Made by a program: the position numbers and the translations under genes. From Candidatus Zhuqueibacterota bacterium (GTDB taxonomy: Bacteria; Zhuqueibacterota; Zhuqueibacteria; Zhuqueibacterales; Zhuqueibacteraceae), in NCBI GenBank assembly GCA_003576975.1, contig QEVD01000012.1:1-33383 (forward strand): a stretch of DNA of 33,383 bases. The letters run 5' to 3'. Under the pieces are notes generated by a model, which made no database searches, had not been told where the DNA came from, and worked only from the letters and a program-made list of their open reading frames with translations. The number at the start of each line of letters is the position of its first letter. Position 1 is the stretch's first letter. Below are positions 31,846 to 33,383 of this stretch, one piece after another.

Positions 31846-32883
31846 ATGGCTGCGACCATCTATGAAGTTGCCAGAAAATCAGGTGTGAGCATCGGCACGG
31901 TGTCGCGTGTGTTGAATGACAGTCCATTAACTGCCGTGACCACGCGTGAGCGGGTGTTGCAGGTGATCAGTGAGTTGGATTATCAGCCGCATGCCCTGGC
32001 GCGCGGGCTGGCGCGGCGCAAAACCAACGCCGTGGGCGTGGTGGGGCCGCTGTTCAATGGCGGCTTGCACGCGGAGGTGTTGCGCGGTATTCAACGCGGC
32101 CTGGAGCAGCACAATTTTGATTTGGTGCTCTACGGCGTTGATGATCAAAACAAGAAGGATGCGTTTTTGCGGCGCGCGCTGCAACAACGCCGCGTCGACG
32201 GCCTGCTGCTCGTTTCCATGCCGCTCTCCGGCGCTTTGGCGGTGGATTGCAAACGCCGGCGGCTGCCGCTGGTGTTGGTGGACAGCCAGCATCATCAATT
32301 CGATTCGATTACGGTTGACAATCAATATGGCGCGGCTCTGGCAACACAGGAATTGCTGCGTCTCGGTTATCGCCGCTTCGCCCTGCTTGCCGGACATTAT
32401 GAAAACATGCGGGCGCAAGCGCGTTTGCAGGATTGCCAAAACGCCTTGCAGGAAGCGGGGATCGCCGCGTCTGCGCAAACCGTAATTCGAAGCGAGGCGC
32501 TCGGGAAAAATGCCGCTGCCTCCGCCTGGCAATCCGGCTATGCCGCCATGAAAACGTTTTTGGCGCAGCAGGTTCAGGAGGGCCGGGCGAGCACGCCGCT
32601 CGCGCTGTTTGTCACATGTGATTCGTTGGTGCGTGGCGCGCTCAGCGCCGTGCAAAACGCGGGTCTCCGCCTGCCGCAAGACGTGGCAATCGTGGCATTC
32701 CGTGACAGCGAGCTGGCCGAACATAGCGGCGTCATGATTGTGCGCCAGCCCCAGGCCGAAATCGGATATCAAGCCGTCAAGCGCATGCTGGCATTGATGA
32801 AGCATCCCGGCTCGCCGCCGCAACAAGTAACGGTGAAGCCGCAACTACAAATGCAGCAACACGGCCTGCCAGCGAAGGTTTGA
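31846..32883 (+). CDS. LacI-family transcriptional regulator
   Basis: A 345-residue regulator with the full LacI plan: N-terminal helix-turn-helix (TIYEVARKSGVSIGTVSRVL), the hinge helix (YQPHALARGLARRK), and a periplasmic-binding-protein-like sugar-sensing domain (AVGVVGPLFNGGLHAEVLRG to the C-terminus). The start ATG at 31846 has GAGGAC upstream. No operator or sugar-utilisation genes adjoin it in this window, so its regulon is probably beyond the right edge or elsewhere. A strong terminator follows 60 bases after the stop. Confidence 0.92.
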   Translation: MAATIYEVARKSGVSIGTVSRVLNDSPLTAVTTRERVLQVISELDYQPHALARGLARRKTNAVGVVGPLFNGGLHAEVLRGIQRGLEQHNFDLVLYGVDDQNKKDAFLRRALQQRRVDGLLLVSMPLSGALAVDCKRRRLPLVLVDSQHHQFDSITVDNQYGAALATQELLRLGYRRFALLAGHYENMRAQARLQDCQNALQEAGIAASAQTVIRSEALGKNAAASAWQSGYAAMKTFLAQQVQEGRASTPLALFVTCDSLVRGALSAVQNAGLRLPQDVAIVAFRDSELAEHSGVMIVRQPQAEIGYQAVKRMLALMKHPGSPPQQVTVKPQLQMQQHGLPAKV

Positions 32884-32943
32884 TGCGAGTTGAAATTTGA
32901 GACCGGACGCAGGCCTGCCCCGGAATCCTTCGCACCTTTCGCT

Positions 32944-32991
32944 CAGAAAACAGAAATCCCACCAACGTTGCGGTGGGATTTCTGTTTTCTG
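32944..32991. terminator. 20-bp perfect-stem terminator after the LacI-type gene
   Basis: CAGAAAACAGAAATCCCACC (32944-32963) pairs perfectly with 32972-32991 around the loop AACGTTGC. The distal arm is T-rich (TTTCTGTTTTCT), which can serve as the uridine tract; the symmetry would allow function in both directions. Confidence 0.85.
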
Positions 32992-33383
32992 TTGGCAAGA
33001 ACCGCTCAGGATTTCGACAAAACCTTCTGATTTCATTATCCGCGAATTGTTTTGCAAAATCACGAAATGCCAAACCCCATCATCTTGCTATAGATGAGTG
33101 CCATGTTTATAGACAAAAAGGTACCAACGTTTTGTCAGCTCCGAAGGTGCGGCATGGGCACGGCGTTCTGAGTGCGGGAACGAAATTCGCTTGTCACTCC
33201 TGGTGTTGAATCCCCGGCTGCCAGACAACGCTGATCCGGATCTCTTCCACAACCTCATGCAACGCGCCTTCCGCGGGGAGTTGGTGAGACAATCACGCCC
33301 CTTTTCCCACCACAACAACAAGAACCTTTGACACGCCGCAACAAGATTGAGATTGCAAGTGTTTTTTTAATTCACGAGGTTTT
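32992..33383. other. right-edge stretch without a recognisable gene
   Basis: About 390 bases. A 77-residue open frame on the minus strand (33088-33321) has irregular, Arg/Ser/Cys-rich composition and no ribosome site, so I do not call it. The end (GTTTTTTTAATTCACGAGG) may be the start of something outside the window. Confidence 0.5.

Noticed and set aside
31927-32844. 305-codon minus-strand frame opposite the LacI-type gene
   Set aside because: Plus-strand homology is unmistakable; the antisense product is His/Arg/Gln-rich noise typical of high-GC antisense frames.
33088-33321. 77-codon minus-strand ORF near the right edge
   Set aside because: Composition is unlike a protein and there is no start signal; possibly a remnant, but unsupported.
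1-33383. tRNA, rRNA, riboswitch or insertion-sequence genes
   Set aside because: I read the longer gaps for cloverleaf patterns, conserved rRNA text and transposase motifs and saw none. A covariance-model scan would be needed to exclude small RNAs.

Overview
The window is bacterial chromosome with moderate-to-high GC coding DNA and an AT-richer accessory patch at about 7.2-10.5 kb. Several features are compatible with a Gram-negative of the FCB side of the tree, perhaps near candidate division KSB1 or Calditrichota: a ClpS of the type seen in Bacteroidota, a DUF3187 outer-membrane-type protein, and many short palindromic repeats scattered between and inside genes. This placement is an inference from gene flavour only. 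I found no rRNA, tRNA, CRISPR array or transposase.

Layout. (1) 61-6044: an AlkA-type DNA glycosylase, an acylating aldehyde dehydrogenase and a geranylgeranyl-reductase-like flavoprotein. Each is broken at a place where a short conserved block is missing. Between the last two, on the minus strand, lie a membrane-anchored rhodanese and a DUF3187 protein. Palindromic repeats sit in frame inside two of these genes. (2) 6135-10273: a PA0069-type radical SAM protein, then an AT-richer patch with a secreted protein of 42-residue TPR repeats, a small lipoprotein-like protein and a composite ORF ending in a HicB-like antitoxin domain. (3) 10562-13064: a tightly overlapping operon of 5'-deoxyadenosine deaminase, a DUF84 (d)NTPase and a methyltransferase.

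(4) 13194-19688: the centrepiece, a Rieske/cytochrome b operon with a near-consensus promoter and a strong terminator. Cytochrome b is split as in b6f. Its first part has b6-type haem-ligand spacing and keeps the cysteine that attaches haem ci in b6f. The usual cytochrome f or c1 is absent; in its place is an 881-residue membrane-anchored coiled-coil cytochrome with eight CxxCH sites. The Rieske protein is at the far end, after a conserved 4-TM protein of unknown function.

(5) 19890-25621: three sugar-nucleotidyltransferases in a row behind their own promoter: two GlgC-like proteins (one with an altered nucleotide loop) and a GMPP/phosphomannomutase-like fusion whose mutase half lacks the phosphoserine motif. 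A 64-residue two-TM protein with a probable CTG start leads this cluster. (6) 25733-30587: greA (minus), then mutY, clpS, a methyltransferase and a GT39-type membrane glycosyltransferase. (7) 30588-33383: an AT-rich spacer, a small secreted protein of unknown function, a LacI-family regulator and a perfect-stem terminator.

Recurring themes are promoters with a TATATT -10 box, non-ATG starts behind strong ribosome sites, and at least four families of short inverted repeats. The best candidates for new biology are the octahaem b6f-like complex, the possible microcompartment targeting tail on the aldehyde dehydrogenase, and the in-frame palindromic elements.
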